From Cupriavidus lacunae (GTDB lineage: Bacteria; Pseudomonadota; Gammaproteobacteria; Burkholderiales; Burkholderiaceae): a DNA stretch of 64,000 bases. Within the stretch, counting starts at the first letter, position 1; every line of letters begins with the position of its first letter. Positions 8,234 through 16,402 of this stretch are shown piece by piece. The DNA lies in NCBI RefSeq assembly GCF_003353055.1, contig NZ_QKWJ01000024.1:44699-108698 (forward strand), written 5' to 3'. The notes beneath the pieces are model-generated. The model saw only the letters and a list, made by a program, of their open reading frames with translations. It made no database searches and was not told the DNA's origin. The position numbers and the translations under genes are program-made.

Positions 8234-9001
8234 TCAATGGTGCAACAGGGTGGGCGCATAGGCTCGCACGAAGAACGCCAGCGTGATGCAGAAGGTCGCT
8301 AGCAACGTGCCCGAGCGGATGATTACCGGCGACGCTCGTCGCCCGATCCGCGCGCCGCCATATCCGCCGATGGCCGCCGCGACCAGCATCGCAAGCGTCT
8401 CTGGCCAGCGCACCGCATGCGCGACAATGAACGTGAGAACGGCGACTGCGTTCGCCGCACTGACGAGCAGCGTGCGAGGTGCATTGAAACTCTTGAGATC
8501 GCGGCTGTCGAGTAATCCCCAAATCGCAATCATCATGATCCCGACCGCACCGCCGAAATAGCCGCCGTACACACCGAGCGCGAATTGAATCGCCAGTACC
8601 GCGTTCCTGCCAATGCGCCAGCGAGCACGCAGCGCCTCGCCGAGCCGTCGCCCGAATGCAAGCGCAAACGTCGCGATCAGAAGCAGCCATGGCAGCACGA
8701 AAGGGAATGCTGCCGACGACGTCCGCAGCAGTAGGATCGCCCCAGCGAATCCGCCGCACAGCGTCGCGATCGCCAGCGAGCGCATCGACGCCGAACCTAC
8801 CGGCCCGAGTCCGTCGCGATACGCCCACACGCTTGCGAGGCCGCCGGGGAAGAGCGCGACCGTGCTCGAAGTATTCGCCTGAACCGGTGGCACGCCCGCT
8901 GCAATAAGCGCTGGCAAGGTGACGAACGTGCCACCGCCTGCCAGCGCATTCATCGCGCCAGCCAGTAATCCTGCACAGGAAACCAAAAGAATTGGATGCA
9001 T
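8234..9001 (-). CDS. TauE/SafE-family membrane permease (sulfite/organosulfonate exporter type)
   Basis: This is a 255-residue inner-membrane protein with about eight hydrophobic helices. The hallmark first repeat is GLLAGAMNALAGGGTFVTLP followed by ANTSSTVALFPGGLASVWAY. The second half-repeat shows GVYGGYFGGAVGIMMIAIWG and NAVAVLTFIVAHAV. TauE/SafE proteins move sulfite, sulfoacetate or related anions. I chose the start at 9001 because it immediately precedes the first transmembrane helix; an in-frame start at 9079 would add 26 polar residues and run into the divergent LysR promoter. It is divergent from the LysR gene at 9091, a classic regulator-target pair. Confidence 0.88.
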   Translation of the reverse strand: MHPILLVSCAGLLAGAMNALAGGGTFVTLPALIAAGVPPVQANTSSTVALFPGGLASVWAYRDGLGPVGSASMRSLAIATLCGGFAGAILLLRTSSAAFPFVLPWLLLIATFALAFGRRLGEALRARWRIGRNAVLAIQFALGVYGGYFGGAVGIMMIAIWGLLDSRDLKSFNAPRTLLVSAANAVAVLTFIVAHAVRWPETLAMLVAAAIGGYGGARIGRRASPVIIRSGTLLATFCITLAFFVRAYAPTLLHH

Positions 9002-9059
9002 GGGAAGGATGCTAGCCACGAGGCTGCGTTCCCGCAATCTGGCATTTCCGGTGCTAGAC

Positions 9060-9074
9060 TTCGGAAAAACCGAA
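9060..9074. promoter_or_regulatory. TTCGG-aaaaa-CCGAA inverted repeat, putative LysR box
   Basis: A perfect 5-bp inverted repeat with 5-base spacer lies in the 89-bp divergent gap, 16 bp before the LysR start and 58 bp before the TauE start. It fits the T-N11-A style of LysR boxes in size and place. Confidence 0.5.
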
Positions 9075-9090
9075 ATCACGAGATCCAGTC

Positions 9091-10005
9091 ATGCGCTTCG
9101 ACTTGACCGATATGCGGCTATTCCTGACCGTGGTTGAATGCGGCAGCCTGACACAGGGCGCACGGGCGACGCATCTGGCTCTCGCGTCAGTCAGTGAGCG
9201 CATCGCCGGCATGGAGAGGGCGCTCGGAGCGCCGTTGCTGGAGCGTAACCGTCGCGGCGTGCGCGCAACCGCGGCCGGCGAGGCGCTGGTCCGTCACGCC
9301 CGCTCGATCCTCGGCCAGGTCGAACAGATGCGCGGCGAATTGCGTACGTACGCTACGGGTCTGAAGGGACGCATCAGGCTGCTATCCAATACCGCCGCGT
9401 TGGCTGCGTTTCTGCCGCCACAACTCAGCCGCTTCCTGGCGGCCTATCCGGATCTTTCGATTGATCTCGAAGAGCGTCCCAGTTCGGACATCGTCCAGGC
9501 GTTGGCGGAGGGGCGGGCGGATCTCGGCATCGTCGCCGACATCACGGATCTCGCGAGCTTGCAAACGCATCTGATAGTACAAGACCAACTCGTCGTAGTG
9601 GCCAGCCGTTCGCATCGCGCAGCATCACAAGCGTCCGTGGCGTTTGCGGATATTCTCGACGAGGCTTTTGTCGGTCTGGCAGACACGGCGCTGGAAACGC
9701 ATCTCGCGGAGCGCGCGTCGCGTCTTGGCCGCCAGCTTTATTACCGCATTCACATGCGCAGCATCGAGCATGTGGGGATGCTGGTCGAAGCGGGTATCGG
9801 CATCTCGATTCTGTCCGCCGCCACGGCTAAGACGTTGCGCCGCCGAAGTCTTGCGATCTTGCCGCTTTCGGAGCCGTGGGCCGCGAGGCGGCTTCATCTT
9901 TGCGCGCGCGATTTTGCCGCGCTGACGCCGCATGCCAGTCTGCTCGCGCAGCAGTTGATCGATGGCGCCGAGCAATGGTTGCGAGCGGCATCGGCGTCAA
10001 CGTGA
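9091..10005 (+). CDS. LysR-type transcriptional regulator
   Basis: This is a 304-residue protein with the complete LysR layout. The winged helix is at residues 1-65 (RLFLTVVECGSLTQGARATH, LALASVSERIAGMERALG, LLERNRRGVRATAAGEAL). The effector-binding domain runs from about 90 (GRIRLLSNTAALAAFLPPQL, FLAAYPDLSIDLEERPSSDI) to MLVEAGIGISILSAATAKTL. It starts with the ATG at 9091 and diverges from the TauE/SafE gene, which it probably controls through the repeat at 9060. Effector unknown. Length is normal and no defects are visible. Confidence 0.92.
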   Translation: MRFDLTDMRLFLTVVECGSLTQGARATHLALASVSERIAGMERALGAPLLERNRRGVRATAAGEALVRHARSILGQVEQMRGELRTYATGLKGRIRLLSNTAALAAFLPPQLSRFLAAYPDLSIDLEERPSSDIVQALAEGRADLGIVADITDLASLQTHLIVQDQLVVVASRSHRAASQASVAFADILDEAFVGLADTALETHLAERASRLGRQLYYRIHMRSIEHVGMLVEAGIGISILSAATAKTLRRRSLAILPLSEPWAARRLHLCARDFAALTPHASLLAQQLIDGAEQWLRAASAST

Positions 10006-10307
10006 TTCCTCGCTACGTAAAGGGACCTTCGGCATCATGACCGTGATGCAGGCATATCTGCTGCCCGTCATGATACCCAGCTGATCCCAGCTTGCCCTCC
10101 GCGCATTCGGGCGGAGGACATCGCATCGACAACGTCGCGTGAGTTGGAACGGTAACCGAGCGATCGAACCCTGCCCCCCAGGCATGGCCCGGCAATTCCA
10201 AACCGCTCGTCGATGAGGGATTTTGGATCGGCAACTCGTGAATTTGTCCTAAGATCCACCGCATGTTGCCGTGCTGCAACGCTCGCCTCCAGGCTACACC
10301 AGGGACT
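10006..10307. other. Intergenic stretch with two hairpins
   Basis: No gene is supported. ATCATGAC (10034) pairs with GTCATGAT (10067) over a 25-base gap. CCTCCGC (10096-10102) pairs with GCGGAGG (10111-10117) over an 8-base loop. Neither is followed by a T-run, so they are weak candidates for the LysR gene's 3' end. Confidence 0.4.
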
Positions 10308-10325
10308 TTGTTCCGTCCGGAACAA
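10308..10325. promoter_or_regulatory. TTGTTCCG-tc-CGGAACAA operator-like palindrome
   Basis: Perfect 8-bp arms surround a 2-base centre, 152 bp upstream of the FMN reductase start. Its compact symmetry is typical for a dimeric repressor or activator. No adjacent intact regulator faces it except the LysR gene upstream. Confidence 0.5.
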
Positions 10326-10477
10326 CTCTTTTTACAGCGAGGGTGTTCTTGGCGGTTTTGCCCGGGACTAGAGTGGCGTTGACCGTACCGAGGGAACTCG
10401 TCGACGAAACTCCGTCTCGGCTGGCAAGTTTCACTAAGTGCTTCGCTTCCACATGTCCACCACAGGAATTTGCTGAC

Positions 10478-11110
10478 ATGGCTCAACTGCTTTACATCGA
10501 ATGCTCGCCGCGCAAGCAGGACTCAGCTTCCATCGAAGTCTGCCGCGCCTTTCTCGATGCCTACGGAGAGACCAATCCGGCGGACACCATCCAGACGCTG
10601 GACGTCTGGAACCTGGCGATGCCGGAATTCGATAGCCATGCGATGGCGGCGAAGTACGCTGGCCTTGGCGTCACGGCGCGGACGCCGGCTCAGGAGTCGG
10701 AATGGAGGCGCATCGAGGAACTTGCGGCGCCGTTTCACGCGGCGGACAAATTTCTGTTCGGCATACCCCTGTGGAATTTCGGCATTCCGTACAAGCTCAA
10801 GCACCTGATCGACGTCATTTCGCACAAGGATGTGCTTTTCACTTTCGACGGCACGGGTTTCGCCGGCAAGCTCGCAGGCAAGAAAGCGGCGGTCGTCTAT
10901 GCGCGCGGGCTCGATTACTCGTCGCCGGGATCCTTTACACCAGCACGCGAATATGACCTGCAGCGGCCTTATGTCGAGATGTGGCTGAAATTTGTCGGGG
11001 TCACCGACGTGCAGGGCATCCTGGTCGAGAAGACCCTGCTGGGGGCGCACGGGCAATCCGGACGATTCGAGGCAGCGCAAGAAGCCCGCGCACTGGCCCG
11101 CTCCTTTTGA
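10478..11110 (+). CDS. FMN-dependent NADH:azoreductase/quinone reductase family (flavodoxin-like fold)
   Basis: This is a 210-residue cytoplasmic flavoprotein. The AzoR-type phosphate-binding start is LLYIECSPRKQDSASIEV. The middle motif is FLFGIPLWNFGIPYKLKHLI, followed by DVISHKDVLFTFDGTGFAG and KKAAVVYARGLDYSSPGS, which bind FMN and shape the active site. Family members perform two-electron NAD(P)H reduction of quinones or azo compounds. I chose the start at 10478 because the fold begins there, with AGGAA 11 bases upstream; a longer in-frame extension to 10271 has no family resemblance. It is a single gene behind the palindrome at 10308. Confidence 0.88.
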   Translation: MAQLLYIECSPRKQDSASIEVCRAFLDAYGETNPADTIQTLDVWNLAMPEFDSHAMAAKYAGLGVTARTPAQESEWRRIEELAAPFHAADKFLFGIPLWNFGIPYKLKHLIDVISHKDVLFTFDGTGFAGKLAGKKAAVVYARGLDYSSPGSFTPAREYDLQRPYVEMWLKFVGVTDVQGILVEKTLLGAHGQSGRFEAAQEARALARSF

Positions 11111-11273
11111 TGCGTTCCCAAGATTTAGGGGCCAAGCCGCCCAATTCTCCCGAATACTGAATCTGATGCCTTCTCTTGTTCTAACCCTGATTTGGATCGA
11201 GAACATCCAATGATGTGCTGCGCAAGAATATCCTCACGTCACACCTTACTAATCGAAGAGGCAAGCTTTGAAC

Positions 11274-12053
11274 ATGTTCATGAGGAAATTGTCGTTGTCA
11301 ATGGTCATAGCTACCAGCTTCCTGTCCACTGCGACCGTTCACGCGGCCCTCGATCCTGATCTGGCAGGCAAGAACGTCGTGCTGGTGCACGGCGCCTTCT
11401 CGGACGGTTCGAGCTGGAATAAAGTCATCCCCATTCTCGAATCAAAGGGGCTGCATGTAACGGCCGTGCAGAATCCCTTGACCTCGTTGAACGACGACGT
11501 TTCGGCGACAAATCGAGCAATCGACCGGCAGACTGGCCCAGTAATTCTGGTCAGACATTCCTGGGCTGGCTCTGTCATCACACAGGCTGGCAACAACGAC
11601 AAGGTCAAAGTGCTGGTCTATGTTGCTGCCTTCGCGCCTGACAGCGGGCAATCGACGAACGAGATTAGAAGGGAGCTTCCTGCGCCATCATGGGCTGCCG
11701 AATTGCACAAGGATGCAGCGGGCTATTTGACCTTGTCGGACAAGGCAATTGCGGAAGACTTCGCCCCAGATCTCTCGCTGGCACAAGCACATCTGCTAGC
11801 GGCAACGCAGGAACCGTGGTTCGCCGGTTCCCTCGACGAAAAGATTGCACACGCTGCATGGCACGACAAACCTTCCTGATTCGTCATCACAGCGACCGGC
11901 AAGGATCACATGGTCGACCCAAACTTCCAGGCCAAAATGGCAAAGCAGATCGGTGCAACGGTCGTCAACGTGGATGCGAGTCACGTGGCGATGATCTCAA
12001 AGCCTGATCAAGTCGCAGCAGCGATCATTTCGGCGGCGCGTCAAGCCAAATAG
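11274..12053 (+). pseudogene. Exported alpha/beta hydrolase with in-frame stop and altered nucleophile elbow
   Basis: A signal peptide (SMVIATSFLSTATVHA) precedes an alpha/beta hydrolase of the small esterase type (NVVLVHGAFSDGSSWNKVIP). A TGA at 11877-11879 interrupts the frame. The same frame then continues without a gap as FVITATGKDHMVDPNFQAK and DASHVAMISKPDQVAAAI to a TAG at 12051. Relatives carry Trp before FVI, so a TGG-to-TGA change is the simplest explanation. The nucleophile region reads VRHSWAG where relatives have GHSWGG, a second loss. The catalytic His (DASHVAM) survives beyond the stop. A TTG at 11268 or ATG at 11280 could also serve as start. Confidence 0.8.
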
Positions 12054-12162
12054 CTGATGCGTATTGCGGCTGCTCGGATAGACGGTGACCGTGTGCGTTG
12101 CGGTCAGCGGTGAAGTGAGTGAGAAAGGTGCCAACAGTGCGATCTTCAGAGAGAGGACTGGC

Positions 12163-12315
12163 ATGCTGTTGAAGAAGATCGAACCGACTTACAACCCGAA
12201 CGGGGAGCTTGAGTCGGTAATCACCAGCCTGCTCGCGCTGGTTGACGACAACCCGCTGCGTGACGGGTTGCGCGATACACCGGCGGCGCGGGTTGCGAAG
12301 GGATGGCGGGCAGAT
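12163..12315 (+). pseudogene. GTP cyclohydrolase I (FolE)-like N-terminal fragment
   Basis: The frame from 12163 reads ESVITSLLALVDDNPLRDGL followed by RDTPAARVAKGW. This resembles the conserved FolE opening in which a helix precedes 'DP-REGL-DTP-RVAKAY'. The homology ends within about 50 residues and no zinc or catalytic motifs follow. Assignment is tentative and rests on this one segment. Confidence 0.4.
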
Positions 12316-12330
12316 ATGTTGTGGAGATTG

Positions 12331-12580
12331 CTGGCCGAAGCGCTCGTTGCTCCGGATACTCATCGAAATAGGATGCCGGGCGCTCCTCGCCCGTTCGCAT
12401 GTTACGGGTGGCGATGACGCGCCGCTCAAGCAGCGCATCCCTCTCGACGTCCAACTGCACCTCCAGTTGGAGCACCTTGGCGAAGTCGACAATCTGGTCC
12501 AGTTCGTAGAACGGAGTGCCATATGGCTCCCTCGTGTCCAATGCACCGCCGAACATGGATGGATCCAACAAGTCTTCCGC
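12331..12580 (-). other. Unidentified minus-strand coding remnant
   Basis: Downstream of the broken LysR start, a minus-strand frame encodes a protein-like stretch: LDPSMFGGALDTREPYGTPF, then YELDQIVDFAKVLQLEVQ and LDVERDALLERRVIATRN. Composition and helix periodicity look genuine, but I do not recognise the family. It has no start of its own and is probably a fragment joined to the LysR remnant. Confidence 0.3.
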
Positions 12581-12609
12581 CGAGCGCGGGTCGGGTGGTC
12601 CGCACAAAC

Positions 12610-12771
12610 AGACGTACCCCCCAGGCGTTCTTCCAGCCGCTGCACAGTGCGGCTGACTGCTGGCGGTGTCACGCCGTCGGCTATCGCAGCTGCTGTGAAG
12701 CTGCCCAGTTTGGCGGCCAGGCAGAGTAGCTCGATGCTACCAAGCTGGAGGTCATCGAATTGCCGTTTCAT
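12610..12771 (-). pseudogene. LysR-type regulator, N-terminal helix-turn-helix remnant
   Basis: From the ATG at 12771 the translation gives a LysR winged helix: LGSIELLCLAAKLGSFTAAA, then ADGVTPPAVSRTVQRLEERL. Near 12618 a run of six G breaks the frame; one base fewer would restore the LysR sequence GVRLFVRTTR. Beyond this the effector domain is missing. It diverges from the SDR gene at 13053, so it was probably that gene's regulator. The interval 12772-13052 holds the divergent promoters and no gene. Confidence 0.7.
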
Positions 12772-13052
12772 TGCTTTCGATAGTGACAGCGTGTCGCTCA
12801 GGACCAAGCGATGTATCCATCAAATGTGCGCCATCGGCAGAAGTCGATTCCTGGCGTGCGGCAAAGTGACCGGGAGGTTACGTGCGCCATTTCCGCCGGA
12901 AGATTCGCCTGCTCTATTTGTACTTGCCGCGCAAGACTGTTTGTGCCGCCAAGGTCTTCGAATGCGAAAGTGAATCGCCTAGATTGGAACCCATCGGAGC
13001 CGCCGGGCCCGACCGGCAAGCAAGCCGATTCAAACTTACATTGAGGTCCAAA

Positions 13053-13763
13053 ATGAGTGCATCACAGAAAGTCGTAGTCGTAACAGGCGCGTCGCAAGGC
13101 ATTGGCGCTGAACTGGTCAAGGCCTTCCGGGAGCGTGGTCATCGCGTTGTCGCCACGGCACGCAGCATCAAGCAGTCCGACGACCAGGACATCCTGGCAG
13201 TCCCTGGCGATATCGCCGATCCGTCTACGGCGCGCCGCGTCATCGCCGAAGCCGTGGCAAAGTTCGGCCGCATCGATACGCTGGTCAACAACGCCGGCAT
13301 CTTTATCGCCAAGCCGTTCACCAGCTATACCGACGAGGATTACGCAGCCGTGACCGGCATTAACCTGAAGGGCTTCTTCCATATCACGCAGTTGGCCATC
13401 GCCGAAATGGAGAAGAATCACAGCGGCCACGTGGTCAGCATCACGACCAGCCTGGTCGATCATGCGATCAATGGGGTGCCGTCGGTGCTGGCCTCGCTGA
13501 CCAAGGGTGGCCTGAACGCTGCCACCAAATCGCTTGCGATCGAGTATGCCAAGACAGGCATTCGCGCCAATGCGGTTGCCCCTGGCATCATCAAGTCGCC
13601 GATGCATGCGCCGGAAACCCACGAAGCGCTTGGCGCCCTGCACCCGATGGGCCATATGGGCGAGATGCGCGATATTGTCGATGCCGTCCTCTATCTGGAC
13701 GCAGCGCCCTTCGTTACCGGCGAGATTCTGCATGTAGACGGCGGCCAGAGCGCCGGACACTGA
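13053..13763 (+). CDS. Atypical SDR-family oxidoreductase lacking the catalytic tyrosine
   Basis: This 236-residue Rossmann protein has TGASQGIG (residues 11-18) for NAD(P) binding, LVNNAGIF at 77-84, and the C-terminal SDR ending FVTGEILHVDGGQSAGH. At the active site the usual Ser, then Tyr-x3-Lys, is replaced: Ser129/Thr131 and Lys151 are present, but the residue four before Lys151 is Ala147 (VLASLTKGG) rather than Tyr. It therefore belongs to a divergent SDR subgroup whose chemistry may differ from ordinary alcohol oxidation. GAGGT precedes the ATG at 13053. It diverges from a broken LysR gene and is followed 44 bp later by a second SDR. Confidence 0.85.
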   Translation: MSASQKVVVVTGASQGIGAELVKAFRERGHRVVATARSIKQSDDQDILAVPGDIADPSTARRVIAEAVAKFGRIDTLVNNAGIFIAKPFTSYTDEDYAAVTGINLKGFFHITQLAIAEMEKNHSGHVVSITTSLVDHAINGVPSVLASLTKGGLNAATKSLAIEYAKTGIRANAVAPGIIKSPMHAPETHEALGALHPMGHMGEMRDIVDAVLYLDAAPFVTGEILHVDGGQSAGH

Positions 13764-13807
13764 GCGGATGCCGATGCGTTGACGAGTTCGCTTGCAAGGA
13801 GGCTTTC

Positions 13808-14647
13808 ATGAATCAACACAACCGTAGTGTTCTCCTGATCACCGGTGCCAATTCCGGTTTCGGTCGCGCGCTGGCCGAAGCTGCGCTCGCCAATGGCCAT
13901 ACGGTGATCGGTACGGTCAGAAGCGTCGAGGCCAAGGAGGCGCTTGAGCGCCTGCATGAAAACAATGCATACGGCGTGGTGCTCGACGTGACGGATTTTG
14001 CGGCGATTGAGCCGGCGATCCATGACATTGTGGCGCGAGTCGGACCGATTGATGTGCTGGTGAACAATGCCGGCTACGGGCACGAAGGCACCGTCGAGGA
14101 GTCGTCACTCGAAGAGCTGATTCGCCAATTCAACACGAACGTCTTTGGCGCCGTCGCGATGATCAAGGCTGTGTTGCCTTCCATGCGGGCACGGCGCACG
14201 GGACATATCGTCAATATCACGTCGATGGCGGGGCACGTGGGATTGCCCGGCGTTGCCTACTACTGCGGTAGCAAGTTCGCGCTCGAGGGCATTTCGGAAT
14301 CGCTTGCGCGCGAGGTTGGCCCGCTCGGGATCAAGGTAACGTCCGTGGCCCCGGGTTCGTTCCGCACGGATTGGGCCGGTCGCTCGATGGTGCGCTCGGA
14401 ACACACCATCGAGGACTACGACCCAATCTTCGGGCCGATTCGCCGGGCACGCCAGGCCAAGAGTGGCCGACAGGCCGGAGACCCGGCCAAGGCCGCGGCG
14501 GTGCTCCTGCAACTGGTCGGGAACGACGACCCACCAGTTAACCTGCTACTGGGCAACGATGCCTATGATCTGGTCATGAAGCGGCTGTCGGCGCTGAGCG
14601 AGACGTTCCAGGCGTGGGAAACCACGACGAGGTCGACGGACTACTAG
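13808..14647 (+). CDS. SDR-family oxidoreductase
   Basis: This 279-residue NAD(P)-dependent short-chain dehydrogenase shows TGANSGFG for cofactor binding, VNNAGYG, and the complete catalytic set Ser in NITSMAG and Tyr-x3-Lys in AYYCGSKFALEG. An ideal AAGGAGG precedes the start. The longer C-terminus (RRARQAKSGRQAGDPAKAAA onwards) matches the group that acts on bulky carbonyls. It is co-oriented with and 44 bp downstream of the atypical SDR at 13053, so the two are probably co-transcribed. Substrate unknown. Confidence 0.9.
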   Translation: MNQHNRSVLLITGANSGFGRALAEAALANGHTVIGTVRSVEAKEALERLHENNAYGVVLDVTDFAAIEPAIHDIVARVGPIDVLVNNAGYGHEGTVEESSLEELIRQFNTNVFGAVAMIKAVLPSMRARRTGHIVNITSMAGHVGLPGVAYYCGSKFALEGISESLAREVGPLGIKVTSVAPGSFRTDWAGRSMVRSEHTIEDYDPIFGPIRRARQAKSGRQAGDPAKAAAVLLQLVGNDDPPVNLLLGNDAYDLVMKRLSALSETFQAWETTTRSTDY

Positions 14648-14770
14648 GCGTGCCTGGTTGATCGTGATCCAGCCTGTAGTGTTCGCCGCCTGCGTCAAGT
14701 AGCCGGTGGCCTCCAATTTCGCGGGCTCTCTCCCTAATTTGCTAGCGTGGTTTCAATCTTTCAAGGGCGG

Positions 14771-15493
14771 TTAGCGGCGGTCGCCGAGCACAGTGGCGCG
14801 CGTAAAGTCCTCAATGTTGTCAAGTAGGGCGTCGAGCGCCTGGCCGGCGCCATCGACGTCGCCGCGCGCAATGGCTGCGGCCACGGCGGCGTGCAGCTTG
14901 GCCATCATCGGCAGGTCGGCCGCTTCCTTGTAGTGCAGGTACCAGAAGCGCCTCGACAACCCGTGCATTAAGCGCATGGCGCCTTCGGCGAACTCATTGC
15001 GCGCTGCAACGAGGCACAGTTCATTGAACTCACGGTCCGCGCGGACGAATGCGACATCGTCGCCACCGCGTGCCGAATGCGCGAATTCGCTGGCCAGCCG
15101 TTTGAAGTGCTCGCGCTGCTCCTGAGTGGCACGGCGGGCGGCGTTGCGGCAGATCAGACGTTCCACTTCACGTCGGGTTTCCAGCAGGCGTAACTGCTTG
15201 GCCACGTCAATCGGCGAAATCAGCAGGCCGCGTTGCGGCAGGACGATGATCAAATGCTCGCGCGCGAGGCGCTGGATCGCTTCGCGGATCGGCGTGCGGC
15301 CGATGCCGGTCAGCTCGCTGAGCTGGAGTTCGGAGATCGAGCTGCCCGGCTGCAGTTGCAGCGTGACGATGGCCTCTTCGATCTGGTCGTAAGCCAGGTC
15401 CGTGAGCTTGCCGCGCTGGCCGGCGGCTTCGGGGATGTCTTCGGTGTCCTGCGCAGGCGCGGCCTTGGCGCGGGAGGCGGTCTTGCCAATCAT
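14771..15493 (-). CDS. GntR-family transcriptional regulator, FCD subfamily
   Basis: This is a 240-residue regulator. An N-terminal GntR winged helix (LAYDQIEEAIVTLQLQPGSS, ELTGIGRTPIREAIQRLAR) is followed by an FCD domain (LLETRREVERLICRNAARRA, FVRADREFNELCLVAA, KLHAAVAAAIARGDVDGA). I chose the ATG at 15493; another in-frame ATG at 15547 would add 18 residues. It diverges from the alpha/beta hydrolase and dehydrogenase pair. The nearest strong palindrome, CTAATATATTAG at 15602, recurs ahead of two further genes, so this protein is the best candidate regulator of a three-promoter local regulon. Confidence 0.9.
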   Translation of the reverse strand: MIGKTASRAKAAPAQDTEDIPEAAGQRGKLTDLAYDQIEEAIVTLQLQPGSSISELQLSELTGIGRTPIREAIQRLAREHLIIVLPQRGLLISPIDVAKQLRLLETRREVERLICRNAARRATQEQREHFKRLASEFAHSARGGDDVAFVRADREFNELCLVAARNEFAEGAMRLMHGLSRRFWYLHYKEAADLPMMAKLHAAVAAAIARGDVDGAGQALDALLDNIEDFTRATVLGDRR

Positions 15494-15600
15494 TGCTGAG
15501 CATCCGGAATCACGAAATACCGATTGTATATGGGTTGTACGTATCATCTGTGCGTTCTCCCGGGAACAGTTGCGTTTCTCCTGGATTCTACTATTACGCT

Positions 15601-15614
15601 ACTAATATATTAGA
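15601..15614. promoter_or_regulatory. Operator copy 1: CTAATATATTAG palindrome
   Basis: The perfect 12-bp palindrome CTAATATATTAG (15602-15613) sits in the gap between the GntR gene and the alpha/beta hydrolase. It overlaps a -10-like TAATAT. Near-identical copies occur at 17769 and 19281, each just upstream of a gene. Its last base abuts an ATG at 15614, which bears on the choice of start for the next gene. Confidence 0.75.
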
Positions 15615-16402
15615 TGTGTTCGGGGGCGGATGTGGAAGGCTGCGATGTAGTGGAGGTCGGCTGGGGACCCGTCCGGGTCGTGGCGGTGCACGGCATCCAG
15701 GGCACCCGGTCCACATGGTTGCCGCTGGCCGATTCCATGGCCGATACCTGTACCTTCGTGCTGCCGAACCTTCCGGGGAGAGGGCACGCGCCGCGGCCAC
15801 GGTGCCCCGAGGATTACACGCTCGACGCCTTCGCTGCTCTGCTCCGGCAGACGATTGCCGATCACGCGGCAGATGGCCCGTTCGTGCTGGCCGGCTGGAG
15901 CATGGGGGTCTCCGTGGTGCTGGCCTACCTCGCTATGGCGCGGCAGACGCCGTCGTTGCCGAACCCCGTCGGGCTGGTGCTGGTGTCCGGTACGCCCCAG
16001 CTAAATGCGGTGCAGTGGTTCGAGTCCTTCGCGCCCGATCCGCTCCTTGAGGAAATCGCGGCCCGGGAACACCGGCTCGGGCTCCGTGAAGCGGCGGACC
16101 ACCGGAGCGTTGCCTGGACCTGGCGCGCGTTGCGCGAGACCGACCAGCGCGCTGGCTTGTGCGCGATCGACTGCCCCACGCTGATCATCCACGGCAGCGA
16201 GGACGAGGACTGCCCGGTCAGCCACGCCGCTGCGATGGCGGAAAAGATCCCCGACGCGGTGCTTGTCGTGCTGGATGGCGCTGGCCACAGCGTGCTGACG
16301 CAAAACACGGGGGAAGTCGCTGCCACGCTGCGTGCGCACTGGCCGCACCTGACCCGGCGCATCTCCCTCACAGAACAACATGCCCCACTGGAGACGTCAT
16401 GA
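15614..16402 (+). CDS. Alpha/beta hydrolase
   Basis: This is a hydrolase of up to 262 residues with a complete catalytic triad. Ser lies in LAGWSMGVSV, Asp in LIIHGSEDEDCPVSHA and His in LDGAGHSVLTQ. The oxyanion-hole segment is VAVHGIQGTRSTWLPLAD. The ATG at 15614 directly abuts the operator palindrome, which contains the probable -10, so transcription would start almost at this codon. A GTG at 15632, preceded by a GGGGGCGG stretch, is a realistic alternative that gives 256 residues. Its stop overlaps the start of the next gene (ATGA), which indicates translational coupling with the alcohol dehydrogenase. It probably cleaves an ester or lactone whose product the dehydrogenase oxidises. Confidence 0.87.
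   Translation: MCSGADVEGCDVVEVGWGPVRVVAVHGIQGTRSTWLPLADSMADTCTFVLPNLPGRGHAPRPRCPEDYTLDAFAALLRQTIADHAADGPFVLAGWSMGVSVVLAYLAMARQTPSLPNPVGLVLVSGTPQLNAVQWFESFAPDPLLEEIAAREHRLGLREAADHRSVAWTWRALRETDQRAGLCAIDCPTLIIHGSEDEDCPVSHAAAMAEKIPDAVLVVLDGAGHSVLTQNTGEVAATLRAHWPHLTRRISLTEQHAPLETS

Noticed and set aside
7743..8302. Two overlapping plus-strand frames of 150-170 codons
   Set aside because: Neither has a ribosome-binding sequence, domain or protein-like composition; the area looks decayed.
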